64,000 bases of DNA from Qipengyuania flava. Its GTDB lineage: Bacteria > Pseudomonadota > Alphaproteobacteria > Sphingomonadales > Sphingomonadaceae. Of the stretch, positions 25,711-34,327 are shown piece by piece. The DNA lies in assembly GCF_019448255.1 (NCBI RefSeq), contig NZ_CP080410.1, positions 2,356,001 to 2,420,000 on the forward strand, written 5' to 3'. The notes beneath the pieces are model-generated. The model ran no database searches. It saw nothing but the letters and a program-made list of their open reading frames with translations, and was not told where the DNA came from. The position numbers were made by a program, and so were the translations under genes. How positions within the stretch are numbered: position 1 is the stretch's first letter; the number at the start of each line of letters is the position of its first letter.

Positions 25711-26167
25711 CTGGTGTCCCCGGCCTGCGGAACAGTTTGGCTGTCTGCGTAGCTGTCGCCAGGACATTGCCTTCCATATCGGTCAACTCCGCCTCGACGA
25801 ATGCCACCGAACGGCCAATTTTCGTTACTCGCCCGCTGCCCCGCAAGGCGCCGGGTTTGATGGCGCCGAGATAATTGACCGACAGGTTGAGCGTAACCGG
25901 CCCAAATCGCGTGTCGCTCGCCAGCAGCACCGGAATACCCAGACACGTATCGAGCAAAGCTGCAACGAACCCGCCCTGAATCGTACCTCGGGCATTGGCA
26001 AACTGTTTAGGCGCATCGAAAGCAAGCTCGACACGCCTTGCGTCGCGATCGCATTCGAGCAGGCGTGTGCCGATCACCTTCTCGCTAGGGGCAAGCGGGA
26101 GATCGCGCCACCAGGCGGCGAACTCCGCGCTTGTCATGCGGTGATGCGGCTCGTCGCGTTCCCTCAC
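25703..26167 (-). CDS. PaaI family hotdog thioesterase (copy 1 of 3)
   Basis: The 154-residue protein has the hotdog core FANARGTIQGGFVAALLDTCLG and SVAFVEAELTDMEGNVLATATQTAKLF. Here the usual Asp-Glu after the QGG helix is Asp-Thr. I chose the GTG at 26167 because it overlaps the infB stop as GTGA, which suits translational coupling; an ATG at 26137 (MTSAEFAAWW) is an alternative. It is the most diverged of the three tandem copies. Confidence 0.8.
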   Translation of the reverse strand: MRERDEPHHRMTSAEFAAWWRDLPLAPSEKVIGTRLLECDRDARRVELAFDAPKQFANARGTIQGGFVAALLDTCLGIPVLLASDTRFGPVTLNLSVNYLGAIKPGALRGSGRVTKIGRSVAFVEAELTDMEGNVLATATQTAKLFRRPGTPDV

Positions 26168-28674
26168 AGCGTGCGTTCACGCTCCTCGACCTCGAACACC
26201 TCGAGCTGGTCGCCCGGCTGGATGTCGTTCGTGTCGGCAAGGACCACACCACATTCGAGACCAGCGCGGACTTCGTCCACATCGTCCTTGAAGCGGCGCA
26301 GCGAGGCGATTGTCGTGGCCGAGACGATGACGTCTTCGCGCGTGAGGCGTGCGTGCAGCCCCTTGCGGATGACGCCTTCCTCGACCAGCAGGCCGGCGGC
26401 CTTGTCCTTCTTGCCCGAGCGGAACACTTCCTTGACCGCGGCACGGCCGACGACGTTCTCGATCCGCTCCGGACCCAGCTCGCCAGCCATCTCCTTCGCG
26501 ATTTCCTCGGTCAGGTGGTAGATGACGTCGTAATACTTCATCTCCACGCCGTCGCGCTTCACCAGCTCGCGCGCCTTGGCGTTCGGGCGGACGTTGAAGC
26601 CGATGATCGGCGCGTTGGAGGCCGAAGCCAAGCTCACGTCGCTCTCGGTGATCGCGCCAACGCCGGCGTGCAGCACGCGGACCTTGATCTCGTCGTTCGA
26701 GAGGTTGTGCAGCGCAGTGGTGATCGCCTCGACCGAACCCTGCACATCGGCTTTCACCAGCACGGGGAATTCGATCACGTTCGATGCGAGGTTGTTGAAC
26801 ATCGTATCGAAGCTGGTCGGGGCGAGCGCAGTGCGCTTCTCGGTCGCCTTTTCCTGGCGGTAGGCGGCAACTTCACGGGCGCGCTGCTCGTTTTCGACAA
26901 CGGTCAGCACGTCACCAGCGCTCGGCACGCCGCCGAGGCCGAGGACCTCGACCGGCATCGAGGGGCCAGCCTTCTTGATCTGCTTGCCCTGGTCGTTGAC
27001 GATCGCACGGACGCGGCCGCTCTCGGTGCCGACGACGAAGGTGTTGCCCCGCTCCAGCGTGCCGCGCGTGATGAGCACGGTGGCGACCGGGCCGCGGCCC
27101 TTGTCGAGCTGCGCTTCGATCACGGTGGCTTCCGCCATGCGGTCGGGATTGGCCTTCAGTTCGAGCAGTTCGGCCTGGAGGTTGATGGCGTCGAGCAGCT
27201 TGTCGAGGCCGGTCTTTTCCTTGGCCGAGATTTCGACGTCCTGCACATCGCCCGACATCTTCTCGACGATGACCTCGTGCTCGAGCAGGCGGGTGCGGAT
27301 GTTGTCCGGATTGGCTTCCGGCTTGTCCATCTTGTTGATCGCCACGATCATCGGAACGCCCGCGGCCTTGGTGTGATTGATGGCCTCGATCGTCTGCGGC
27401 ATGATGCCGTCGTCGGCAGCGACGACCAGCACCACGATATCCGTGACATTGGCACCGCGCTGGCGCATCTCGGTAAAGGCGGCGTGGCCCGGCGTGTCGA
27501 GGAAGGTGATCGCATCACCGCCCTTGGTCGTAACCTGGTAGCTGCCGATATGCTGCGTGATGCCGCCGGCTTCGCCCTTGACGACGTTGGCGTTGCGCAG
27601 CGCGTCGAGCAGGCTGGTCTTGCCGTGGTCGACATGGCCCATGATGGTGACGACCGGCGGACGCGGCTTGAGCGTCTCTTCCGGATCGACATCCTCTTCG
27701 GCCTGGATGTCGACATCGGCTTCCGAGACCTTCTCGATACGGTGGCCGAACTGTTCGACGAGCAGTTCCGCGGTGTCCTGGTCGATCGTCTGGTTGACGG
27801 TGACCATCATGTCGAGATTGAACAGCTCCTTCACGAGGTCGGCGCCCTTCTCGCCCATGCGCTTGGCGAGCTCGCCAACCGTGATGGCTTCCGGCACGAC
27901 CACGTCGCGGACCTGCTTTTCGCGCGGCTTGCTGGAGCCGCCACCCTGCAGGCGGCGTTCCTTCTCGCGCGCACGCTTGAGCGCGGCGAGGCTGCGGGCG
28001 CGGCGGCCTTCGTCCTCGTTCAGCGCCTTCTTGACCGAGAGCTTGCCTCCACGGCGCTTGTCCGGCTTTTCGGCACCGCGCGCGGGCTTCTCTTCCTTCT
28101 TCTTGCGCTCCGGCTTCTTGGGCTCGGGGCGCGCAACCGGCGTAAACCGGCGAGGCGCGGGCGTCGGCGTGGCGCTCGAACCGTCTTCGGCGGGCGCTTC
28201 AGCAGGCGCCTCTTCGGCGGGCGCTTCGGCAGCCTTCTTGGCGTCTTCCTTGGCCTTCTTGGCGGCTTCGGCTTCGGCCTTCTTGTTTTCCGCCGCGCGC
28301 TTCTTCTCGTCTTCGGCAGCCTGCTTGGCCTGCTGCTCCTCGCGCTTGCGGTTCTCTTCCGCCAGGCGCAGGCGCTCTTCCTCGGCCTCGCGCTGGAGGC
28401 GCGCAACGCGTTCCTGCGGGGTTTCGCTCGGCGGTGCAGCCTTCTTGGGCGCGGGCTTTTCCGCAACCGGAGCCGGAGTCGGCTCGGGCGTGGGTTCGGG
28501 CGCGGGCGGAGGCGGCGGCGCGGCCTCGCCCGGCTTCACGAGCTTGCGGCGGCGCTTGACCTCGACCGCCACCTTGTTGGTGCGGCCGTGGCTGAAGGTC
28601 TGCTTGACCTCGCCCGGCTGCGCGCCCTTCAGGGTCAGCGGTTTACGGGCCGGTTTCTTTTCGTCGTCGCTCAT
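26164..28674 (-). CDS. infB: Translation initiation factor IF-2
   Basis: The 836-residue protein has an N-terminal part with IF-2 N-domain start ([20 protein letters not shown]), a long Ala, Glu, Lys and Pro-rich charged region to about residue 250, and a G domain with GHVDHGKT (346-353), DTPGHAAF and NKMD. The EF-Tu-like and C-terminal fMet-tRNA-binding domains follow. IF-2 places initiator tRNA on the 30S subunit. It lies downstream of ylxR-like and nusA as usual and overlaps the first PaaI gene. A long open frame on the opposite strand is a high-GC shadow. Confidence 0.98.
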   Translation of the reverse strand: MSDDEKKPARKPLTLKGAQPGEVKQTFSHGRTNKVAVEVKRRRKLVKPGEAAPPPPPAPEPTPEPTPAPVAEKPAPKKAAPPSETPQERVARLQREAEEERLRLAEENRKREEQQAKQAAEDEKKRAAENKKAEAEAAKKAKEDAKKAAEAPAEEAPAEAPAEDGSSATPTPAPRRFTPVARPEPKKPERKKKEEKPARGAEKPDKRRGGKLSVKKALNEDEGRRARSLAALKRAREKERRLQGGGSSKPREKQVRDVVVPEAITVGELAKRMGEKGADLVKELFNLDMMVTVNQTIDQDTAELLVEQFGHRIEKVSEADVDIQAEEDVDPEETLKPRPPVVTIMGHVDHGKTSLLDALRNANVVKGEAGGITQHIGSYQVTTKGGDAITFLDTPGHAAFTEMRQRGANVTDIVVLVVAADDGIMPQTIEAINHTKAAGVPMIVAINKMDKPEANPDNIRTRLLEHEVIVEKMSGDVQDVEISAKEKTGLDKLLDAINLQAELLELKANPDRMAEATVIEAQLDKGRGPVATVLITRGTLERGNTFVVGTESGRVRAIVNDQGKQIKKAGPSMPVEVLGLGGVPSAGDVLTVVENEQRAREVAAYRQEKATEKRTALAPTSFDTMFNNLASNVIEFPVLVKADVQGSVEAITTALHNLSNDEIKVRVLHAGVGAITESDVSLASASNAPIIGFNVRPNAKARELVKRDGVEMKYYDVIYHLTEEIAKEMAGELGPERIENVVGRAAVKEVFRSGKKDKAAGLLVEEGVIRKGLHARLTREDVIVSATTIASLRRFKDDVDEVRAGLECGVVLADTNDIQPGDQLEVFEVEERERTL

Positions 28675-28725
28675 TCTTGCTCGTTTCTCTTCTTCGTCTC
28701 GTTCAGTTCGTCGGTCGGCGCGCGG

Positions 28726-29424
28726 TCAGGCGCGCCCATCAGCGGCGGGCAGATCGTGCCCCAGATAATGCATGAGGCGCGTCAGGGGCTTCATGACCCG
28801 TGCGGCCGCTGCGTCATCGGCCAGCGCCAAGTGGACGACATTGTCGCGGCCCAATGCCACAGACAAAGCGTTCCGGTCCAGAGGCAGTTCGAGGCCGCGC
28901 TCGCCAGAGCCTTCCGCCTCGCGCCCAACGCGCCAGGCCTGGTCCAGCTTCTTGCGTCCATCCTCGCTTGCATCGCTCGCGTGGAGCAACAGCGCCACAA
29001 CGCCGCCGCGCGCCTGTTCGGCAATGCGCGCGGTGCCCAATATAAGGCGTCCGACGCGCATTTCGAGGCCGAGCCGGTCGAGCACTACGCGCCTGAGCGC
29101 ATTCTCGATCAGGTCGGGCAGGTTCTCCGGCAGTTCGAGGTCGCCGGTCTTGAAGGCCCGCGCGAGCGCACCCTTGAGCTTGCCGCCGGCCTGAGCCTCG
29201 GCAAGCTCATGCTTGGTGACGCCGATCCAGGCACCGCGCCCGGGGGCCTTTTCCTGCGCATCGGGCAGCACGAGGCCTTCCGGCGAAGCGACCAGCCGCA
29301 CGAGCGTGTCGCGCGGGGCCACCTCTCCGGAAAGGATGCAGCGCCGTTCGGGCTCGGAAGCGTTCCGGGCCTTCGGGGCTTCAGCGATGTCGGGGCTCAG
29401 GCGCTCATTGGGTGGAGTCCGCAT
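28726..29424 (-). CDS. YlxR-like DUF448 RNA-binding protein with L7Ae-like C-terminal domain
   Basis: The 232-residue protein has the YlxR/DUF448 start [26 protein letters not shown] and [13 protein letters not shown], then an L7Ae-like half ([30 protein letters not shown]). The fusion of DUF448 with an L7Ae-type domain is common in alphaproteobacteria, where the gene sits between nusA and infB as here. YlxR proteins bind RNA and modulate RNase P in some species. It overlaps nusA by 20 bases. Confidence 0.9.
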   Translation of the reverse strand: MRTPPNERLSPDIAEAPKARNASEPERRCILSGEVAPRDTLVRLVASPEGLVLPDAQEKAPGRGAWIGVTKHELAEAQAGGKLKGALARAFKTGDLELPENLPDLIENALRRVVLDRLGLEMRVGRLILGTARIAEQARGGVVALLLHASDASEDGRKKLDQAWRVGREAEGSGERGLELPLDRNALSVALGRDNVVHLALADDAAAARVMKPLTRLMHYLGHDLPAADGRA

Positions 29425-31069
29425 CGGCGGCCTCCTGCGTGTCGGTTGCTTCGGCAGCTGCCGGAGCTTCCTCTTCGTCTTCGAACCAGTGCGCGCGGGC
29501 AGCCATGATGATCTCGTTGCCTTGCTCTTCGCTCAAGCCGTATTCGCCCAGCACGCCGCCCTTGTCCTGCTCGCGCATCGGACGATCGCGGCGCATCGGC
29601 GGGCCATCGGCGTTGTTGCGGCGACGCGGGGCTTCGCGCTTCTTCTGGATCAGCTCGTCGGTGGCGAGGTCGGCCACGTCGTCGAGGGTCTTGAGACCCG
29701 CCTTGCCGAGCGTCACCAGCATGGCTTCCGTCATGTGGGGCAGTTCGGCGAGCGCGTCTTCGACGCCCAGCTCGCGGCGCGTTTCGCGGTGCGCGGCTTC
29801 CTGGCGATCGATCGCTTCCTGGGCGCGGCTCTGGAGTTCCTCGGCCAGTTCTTCGTCGAAGCCTTCGATGCTGGCGAGCTCTTCAAGCTCGACATAGGCG
29901 ACTTCTTCGAGTTCGGCGAAGCCTTCGGCGACGAGCAGCTGCGAGAGCGTTTCGTCGACGTCCAGTTCCTCTTCGAACATCTTGGAGCGCTCAGCGAATT
30001 CCTTCTGGCGCTTCTCCGAGGCTTCTTCCTCGGTCATGATGTCGATCTGGTTGCCGGTCAGCTGGCTGGCGAGACGCACGTTCTGGCCGCGGCGGCCGAT
30101 CGCGAGCGAAAGCTGGTCGTCAGGCACGACCACTTCGATGCGGCCATCTTCCTCGTCGAGGACCACGCGGCTGACCGTGGCCGGCTGCAGCGCGTTCACG
30201 ATGAAGGTCGCGCCGTCTTCCGACCAGGGGATGATGTCGATCTTCTCACCCTGCAGTTCCTGCACGACGGCCTGGACGCGGCTACCCTTCATGCCGACGC
30301 AGGCGCCGACGGGGTCGATGCTGGAATCGTGGCTGATCACGCCGATCTTGGCGCGGCTTCCGGGATCGCGGGCGGCGGCCTTGATCTCGATGATGCCATC
30401 GTAGATTTCGGGCACTTCCTGCGCGAACAGCTTCTTCATGAAGTCGGGGTGCGCGCGAGACAGGAAAATCTGCGGGCCGCGGTTGTTGCGCTCCACCTTG
30501 GTGATGAGCGCGCGGACACGCTCGCCGACACGGGCGGCTTCGCGCGGGATCTGCTGGTCGCGGCGGATGACGCCTTCGGCACGGCCGAGGTTGACGATCA
30601 CATGGCCGAATTCGACCGACTTGATCACGCCGGTGATGACTTCGCCTGCGCGGTCCTTGAACTCGTCGTACTGGCGCTCACGCTCGGCATCGCGGACCTT
30701 CTGGAAGATCACCTGCTTGGCCGACTGCGCGTCGATACGGCCGAGGTCGACCGGGGGCAGCGGGTCGACGATGAAGTCGCCGATCTTGGCGTCTGCCTCG
30801 AGCTTCTGCGCGGCCTTCAGGTCGACCTGCTTGAAGTAGTCTTCGACTTCCTCGACCACTTCGACCACGCGCCACAGGCGCAGGTCGCCGGTCTGCGGGT
30901 CGAGCTTTGCACGGATGTCGTTTTCCGCGCCGTAGCGGTTGCGCGCCGATTTCTGGATCGCTTCTTCCATCGCTTCGATGACGATCGACTTGTCGATCAT
31001 CTTTTCCGAAGCGACCGAGTTTGCGATCGCGAGGAGTTCAGCCTTGTTGGCGGAAATGGCACTGGCCAT
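29405..31069 (-). CDS. nusA: Transcription termination/antitermination protein NusA
   Basis: The 554-residue protein has the NusA N-terminal domain (MASAISANKAELLAIANSVASEKMIDKSIVIEAMEEA region), an S1 domain (GEVITGVIKSVEFGHVIVNLG), two KH domains (VGACVGMKGSRVQAVVQEL and LSLAIGRRGQNVRLASQL) and C-terminal acidic repeats that end in an Ala, Glu and Asp-rich tail. NusA binds RNA polymerase and controls pausing and termination. It starts inside the last codons of rimP (TGATG overlap). Confidence 0.97.
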   Translation of the reverse strand: MASAISANKAELLAIANSVASEKMIDKSIVIEAMEEAIQKSARNRYGAENDIRAKLDPQTGDLRLWRVVEVVEEVEDYFKQVDLKAAQKLEADAKIGDFIVDPLPPVDLGRIDAQSAKQVIFQKVRDAERERQYDEFKDRAGEVITGVIKSVEFGHVIVNLGRAEGVIRRDQQIPREAARVGERVRALITKVERNNRGPQIFLSRAHPDFMKKLFAQEVPEIYDGIIEIKAAARDPGSRAKIGVISHDSSIDPVGACVGMKGSRVQAVVQELQGEKIDIIPWSEDGATFIVNALQPATVSRVVLDEEDGRIEVVVPDDQLSLAIGRRGQNVRLASQLTGNQIDIMTEEEASEKRQKEFAERSKMFEEELDVDETLSQLLVAEGFAELEEVAYVELEELASIEGFDEELAEELQSRAQEAIDRQEAAHRETRRELGVEDALAELPHMTEAMLVTLGKAGLKTLDDVADLATDELIQKKREAPRRRNNADGPPMRRDRPMREQDKGGVLGEYGLSEEQGNEIIMAARAHWFEDEEEAPAAAEATDTQEAADADSTQ

Positions 31070-31632
31070 CAGTCGTCTGCCTTCTCTTCAGTTTCGACGA
31101 TTTCGTCGGCACCGCTCGTGTCGAGCGGCTGGGTGGCGGCAATCAGTTCGTCGGTCAAGACGAGCTTCGCCGAATGGATCTGGTTGCGGTCGAGCTTCAC
31201 CTCGCCCGCCTTTGCGTCTTCGATCACGACCATGTCGCCATCGAGGCCCTTCAATTCGCCCTTGTAATTGCGCTGGCCGTCGTAGCCCTTGGCCATCGAG
31301 ACCTTGGCCTCGTGCCCGGCCCAGTTTGCGAAATCCTTCGCGCGGGTCAGCGGACGGTCGATGCCGGGCGAGCTGACTTCGAGGTGATAGGCGCCTTCGA
31401 TCAGCACTTCGCCGGCTTCTTCCAGCGCGTCGATCCGGTCGGACACACGGCGCGAAAGCGCGGCGCACTGTTCGATGACCAACTGGCCGGTGGCGGGATC
31501 TTCGGCCATGATCTGCAGCGCCTCGCCGCCGTCGCCGGCTTCCGAGGGCATCATCTTCACGCGCACGAGTTCAAAGCCGAGCGCCTCTGCCTCGGGTTCG
31601 ATCACTTCGGTCAAGCGTGCCAGATCGGCCAT
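31069..31632 (-). CDS. rimP: Ribosome maturation factor RimP
   Basis: The 187-residue protein shows the RimP pattern: IEPEAEALGFELVRVKM, CAALSRRVSDRIDALEE, YHLEVSSPGIDRPLTRAKDFANWAGHEAKV. RimP is needed for 30S maturation. It is the first gene of rimP-nusA-ylxR-infB on the minus strand. The 177 bases upstream, up to the small gene at 31810, hold no gene I can support and should contain the operon promoter. Confidence 0.95.
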   Translation of the reverse strand: MADLARLTEVIEPEAEALGFELVRVKMMPSEAGDGGEALQIMAEDPATGQLVIEQCAALSRRVSDRIDALEEAGEVLIEGAYHLEVSSPGIDRPLTRAKDFANWAGHEAKVSMAKGYDGQRNYKGELKGLDGDMVVIEDAKAGEVKLDRNQIHSAKLVLTDELIAATQPLDTSGADEIVETEEKADD

Positions 31633-31809
31633 TCAGTCTCCAAATACGTGCCCAATGCGACAACCGTGTGGCTCAAAGCCTTTGTGGCCGGCCCCTCGCG
31701 GCGCCAGCCCCTTCAGTGTCGCGACAATGTCGGGATGGGCAGCTAGATAGGCGCGAGTCCCGCGAAAAGCAACCAAGCTTTGCGCGAGCGTCGCATTATC
31801 CGGTCCGGC

Positions 31810-32103
31810 CTAGTTGCAGAAGCGTTCGATCTGCGCGTCGAGATGCGCGATATTGGCTTCGCGGTTCTGCTCGACCGAGCGTTCCCACTCCTCTTCGGCG
31901 AGGCGCTTGAACTGTGCGCACTGGACGGCGTCCGCCTCGGCCTTGCTCTCGGCCATGGCCTGGTTGATGCTCTTGCCGTCGAGCGCTTCCATTTCCTGGT
32001 TCATGTAATTGTCGACGTTGCGCGGGGCGGAAACCGAATAGGCTACCCAACCGGCAATCGCGACCGTTCCAGCAAGACCCAGTGCACCTTTTACAATATC
32101 CAT
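31810..32103 (-). CDS. Small hypothetical membrane-anchored protein
   Basis: I do not recognise a family. The 97-residue product starts MDIVKGALGLAGTVAIAGWVAYSV, a single membrane helix, then has a charged helical part rich in Glu, Ala and Gln (LAEEEWERSVEQNREANIAHLDAQIERF) that could form a coiled coil, and ends CN. Two cysteines (in QCAQF and at the end) are present. It is preceded by GGGGAATTGTC and stands alone between rimP and the gene at 32189. Confidence 0.6.
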   Translation of the reverse strand: MDIVKGALGLAGTVAIAGWVAYSVSAPRNVDNYMNQEMEALDGKSINQAMAESKAEADAVQCAQFKRLAEEEWERSVEQNREANIAHLDAQIERFCN

Positions 32104-32188
32104 GACAATTCCCCAGTCAGCCTTGGGGAATACTGTAGCGCGGCAATGTAAAGGCTTCCCTAAACGGGAATACCCGGCTGGCCGGGAC

Positions 32189-32794
32189 TTACTCGGCGCC
32201 GGTCATGGCCTCGATCATGTCGGGATCGGCTTCGACGCGGCTGGTCGCCATGCCCCCGATCAGCGGCCATACGAAAGGCGGCGTGACCACCCCGACGGCA
32301 AAGGGAATGCGCGAGGACAGCCACAGATCGACCGGATCGGGACGGTCCGCGCCGGGGCGCTGGAGATAGGCAACGCCAAGGTCGATGTCGGGATCGGCCG
32401 GATCCCAGTCGATCAACTGGCAGCTTGCCCCGATACGCTCCACCTCGCTGGCCGAACCGTCGGCCGCAACCCGCACCCGCAGGTGCCCGCCTGCAAACAC
32501 CGCGGTGTCATCGGCTGGCATAGACAGGCGGTAGACCTGCGTCACACCGTCCGGCGCGTCGAGGGCAACGAGCCGCCCGGTCCCGCCCTCGCACACGGCA
32601 TGGCCGCTCGCGGCGATGGCCGCTTGCGCCGCGGCAAGGGCCGACGAGGCCTGCGGCGGCGCTTCGTCCAATGCGAAGCCGATCGCGCGCGCGGTGGCTT
32701 CGGCGCCGGTCAGCGAAATCTCGCCGGCATCTTCGGCAGCGGCGGGCATGGCAGCGCACAGCAGCGCGAATCCGAGGGGAAGGATGGTCTTCAT
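32189..32794 (-). CDS. Hypothetical periplasmic protein
   Basis: No named family recognised. The 201-residue product from ATG 32794 has a signal peptide (MKTILPLGFALLCAAMPAAAEDAG). Two cysteines (in HAVCEGG and GASCQLID) may form a disulfide. A short hydrophobic stretch (IPFAVGVVTPPFVWPLIGG) lies near the end. It follows the aquaporin gene on the same strand after 34 bases and could be read from the ars transcript, although nothing in it suggests an arsenic role. Confidence 0.65.
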   Translation of the reverse strand: MKTILPLGFALLCAAMPAAAEDAGEISLTGAEATARAIGFALDEAPPQASSALAAAQAAIAASGHAVCEGGTGRLVALDAPDGVTQVYRLSMPADDTAVFAGGHLRVRVAADGSASEVERIGASCQLIDWDPADPDIDLGVAYLQRPGADRPDPVDLWLSSRIPFAVGVVTPPFVWPLIGGMATSRVEADPDMIEAMTGAE

Positions 32795-32828
32795 GGACTT
32801 TGTGTTTAGCGCAGGCGAGAGCGCCCGC

Positions 32829-33521
32829 CTAGCTGCGCTGCACCTGCGGCTCGAACAGCCAGCGGCAGATGAGCCAAGCGAGGACCGCCCCTGCAAACTG
32901 AGCAGCAACGAAGCCCGCCACATCGGCCGGCGCGATGCCTGAGAAACTATTGGTGAAGGCGCGGCCCACCGTGATTGCGGGGTTCGCAAAGCTGGTCGAA
33001 CTGGTGAACCAGTAACCAGCTGTAATATAGAGCCCCACCGCAGGCGCGACCCAGTCCGGGCGCGAGCGCAGGCAGCCGAGGATCGTGAACAGCAGGCCGA
33101 AGGTCGCGATCCCCTCGCCCAGCCATTGCCCCTGGCCCGTGCGGATGTTCTCGCTGAACTGGAACACCGGGGCTTCGAACATGGCATGGGCGGACCATAC
33201 GCCAAGCAGGCCGCCAGCGAGCTGCGCCGCCAAATAGGCGACGGCAAGCCCCGGACCAATTTCGCGGCGCAGGGCGAAGACGAGCGTGACGGCAGGATTG
33301 AAATGCGCCCCCGACACCGGGCCGAGCGCGGCTATCAGGACGAACAGGATCGCGCCGGTGGCGATCGTATTGCCGAGCAGCGCGATGGCGACGTTCCCGC
33401 CTGCCAGCGTCTCGCCCATGATCCCCGAGCCGACCACGGTCGCGAACAGGAAGAAGCTCCCAAGCGCCTCGGCAGCGAGCTGGCGATCGGCGGACGGGCC
33501 GCGCGCTTCAGCAACAGCCAT
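32829..33521 (-). CDS. MIP family aquaglyceroporin, probable arsenite channel
   Basis: The 230-residue protein has six helices and two NPA boxes: SGAHFNPAVTLVFAL and SFANPAITVGRAF, the second followed by the Arg of the selectivity filter. It is an aquaporin-type channel. Its place directly downstream of arsR and arsI, with a 14-base overlap with arsI, matches the arrangement in which an aquaglyceroporin (AqpS in Sinorhizobium) lets arsenite leave the cell down its gradient. A role in arsenite efflux is inferred from this context. The start at 33521 (MAVAEARGPSADRQ) is chosen over 33566. Confidence 0.88.
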   Translation of the reverse strand: MAVAEARGPSADRQLAAEALGSFFLFATVVGSGIMGETLAGGNVAIALLGNTIATGAILFVLIAALGPVSGAHFNPAVTLVFALRREIGPGLAVAYLAAQLAGGLLGVWSAHAMFEAPVFQFSENIRTGQGQWLGEGIATFGLLFTILGCLRSRPDWVAPAVGLYITAGYWFTSSTSFANPAITVGRAFTNSFSGIAPADVAGFVAAQFAGAVLAWLICRWLFEPQVQRS

Positions 33522-33930
33522 GGGCGGCAACGCTTGCGGCTTTGGCAACGGGGGCCGGCTTCCCATAATCGCCCGTGCGCTCGTGGGTCAGGAAATTTTC
33601 CCAGCGAATGCCCGAGGGATCGGCTGTCCAGTTCTTGGTCGAGCGCGCATAGCAGCACTGTGTTTCGCCTTCGTCCAGGACTGCCGCCTGCGTGCTGGCG
33701 ACCCGGTCGAACTGAACGGCCAGTTCGGCCTCGTCCTCGGCCTGGACGCCAAGATGCGACAGGCCGGTTGCGCCGCTGCCCTGCTCTACGACGAAATTGA
33801 CCCGTGGCTCGTCGAGCAGCCACTGGAGGTAGCCGTCGCGCTCGAGCGTGGGCTCATGCGCAAAGAAGGCGCTGTAGAAACGCTTCGCGGCATCGAGGTC
33901 GGCAGCGGTGAGACTGATATGAATTCTCAT
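33508..33930 (-). CDS. arsI: ArsI/CadI family metalloenzyme (C-As lyase type)
   Basis: The 140-residue protein is a vicinal-oxygen-chelate dioxygenase of the ArsI/CadI group. It has the vicinal Cys92-Cys93 pair in TQCCYARSTKNW, which in ArsI binds trivalent organoarsenicals. Likely metal ligands are His4, His59 and Glu111 (in WENFLT). ArsI splits the C-As bond of methylarsenite with oxygen and ferrous iron to give arsenite. A second CC pair forms the very end (AAHGCC). The neighbouring arsR and aquaporin genes support the arsenic reading over cadmium binding by CadI. Confidence 0.82.
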   Translation of the reverse strand: MRIHISLTAADLDAAKRFYSAFFAHEPTLERDGYLQWLLDEPRVNFVVEQGSGATGLSHLGVQAEDEAELAVQFDRVASTQAAVLDEGETQCCYARSTKNWTADPSGIRWENFLTHERTGDYGKPAPVAKAASVAAHGCC

Positions 33931-33942
33931 TGGGGAGTCCCT

Positions 33943-34275
33943 CTATTCTGGTGCGCAGGTGCCCAGCGGATCGTCGGCGCAGCAATTTTCATGAAGATAG
34001 GCCACCAGGCCAGCCATGGCGCCGAAATCGGCTCGATAGATGATGGAGCGGCCGTCGCGCTCGTCACTGACCAGACCTGCGTTTCTCAGGTTGGCGATGT
34101 GGAACGACAGCGAACTGGGCGCGAGATCGAGCTTGTCGGAGATCGCACCAGCCGGAAGCCCGCCAGCACCTGCCCTGACCAACACACGAAATATCGCCAG
34201 GCGGTGGTCATGGGCCAGCGCGGCGAGGCGCTTGACCATGGTCGCATCGGCGAGCTGGGTGGCTTTCGTTTCCAT
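33943..34275 (-). CDS. arsR: ArsR family metalloregulator
   Basis: The 110-residue protein has the ArsR winged helix: RLAALAHDHRLAIFRVLVRAG, ISDKLDLAPSSLSFHIANLRNAGLV and RDGRSIIYRADF. The C-terminal cluster Cys98, Cys99 and Cys107 (ENCCADDPLGTC) resembles the C-terminal arsenite site of Acidithiobacillus ArsR rather than the helix-alpha-3 site of the plasmid R773 type. It should repress its own operon and release DNA on binding trivalent arsenic. A perfect palindrome covers its start codon. Order: arsR, arsI, aquaporin. Confidence 0.92.
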   Translation of the reverse strand: METKATQLADATMVKRLAALAHDHRLAIFRVLVRAGAGGLPAGAISDKLDLAPSSLSFHIANLRNAGLVSDERDGRSIIYRADFGAMAGLVAYLHENCCADDPLGTCAPE

Positions 34276-34300
34276 ATTTCAAGAATAGTCGAAATATGGA
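34271..34300 (-). promoter_or_regulatory. Perfect inverted repeat, probable ArsR operator
   Basis: TCCATATTTC (34271-34280) and GAAATATGGA (34291-34300) are perfect 10-base arms with a 10-base spacer. The site overlaps the arsR start codon (34273-34275), so ArsR bound here would block transcription or its own translation start region. AT-rich palindromes of this size are typical ArsR operators. Confidence 0.75.
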
Positions 34301-34327
34301 GCACGTCAAGCCGTTGCGGGAATTTCC

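Noticed and set aside
26131-29508. Very long open frame (over 1,100 codons) on the plus strand opposite infB and the DUF448 gene
   Set aside because: It mirrors conserved genes on the minus strand in high-GC DNA, its protein is a low-complexity Arg, Leu and Gly-rich sequence without domains, and it has no separate promoter or start signal.
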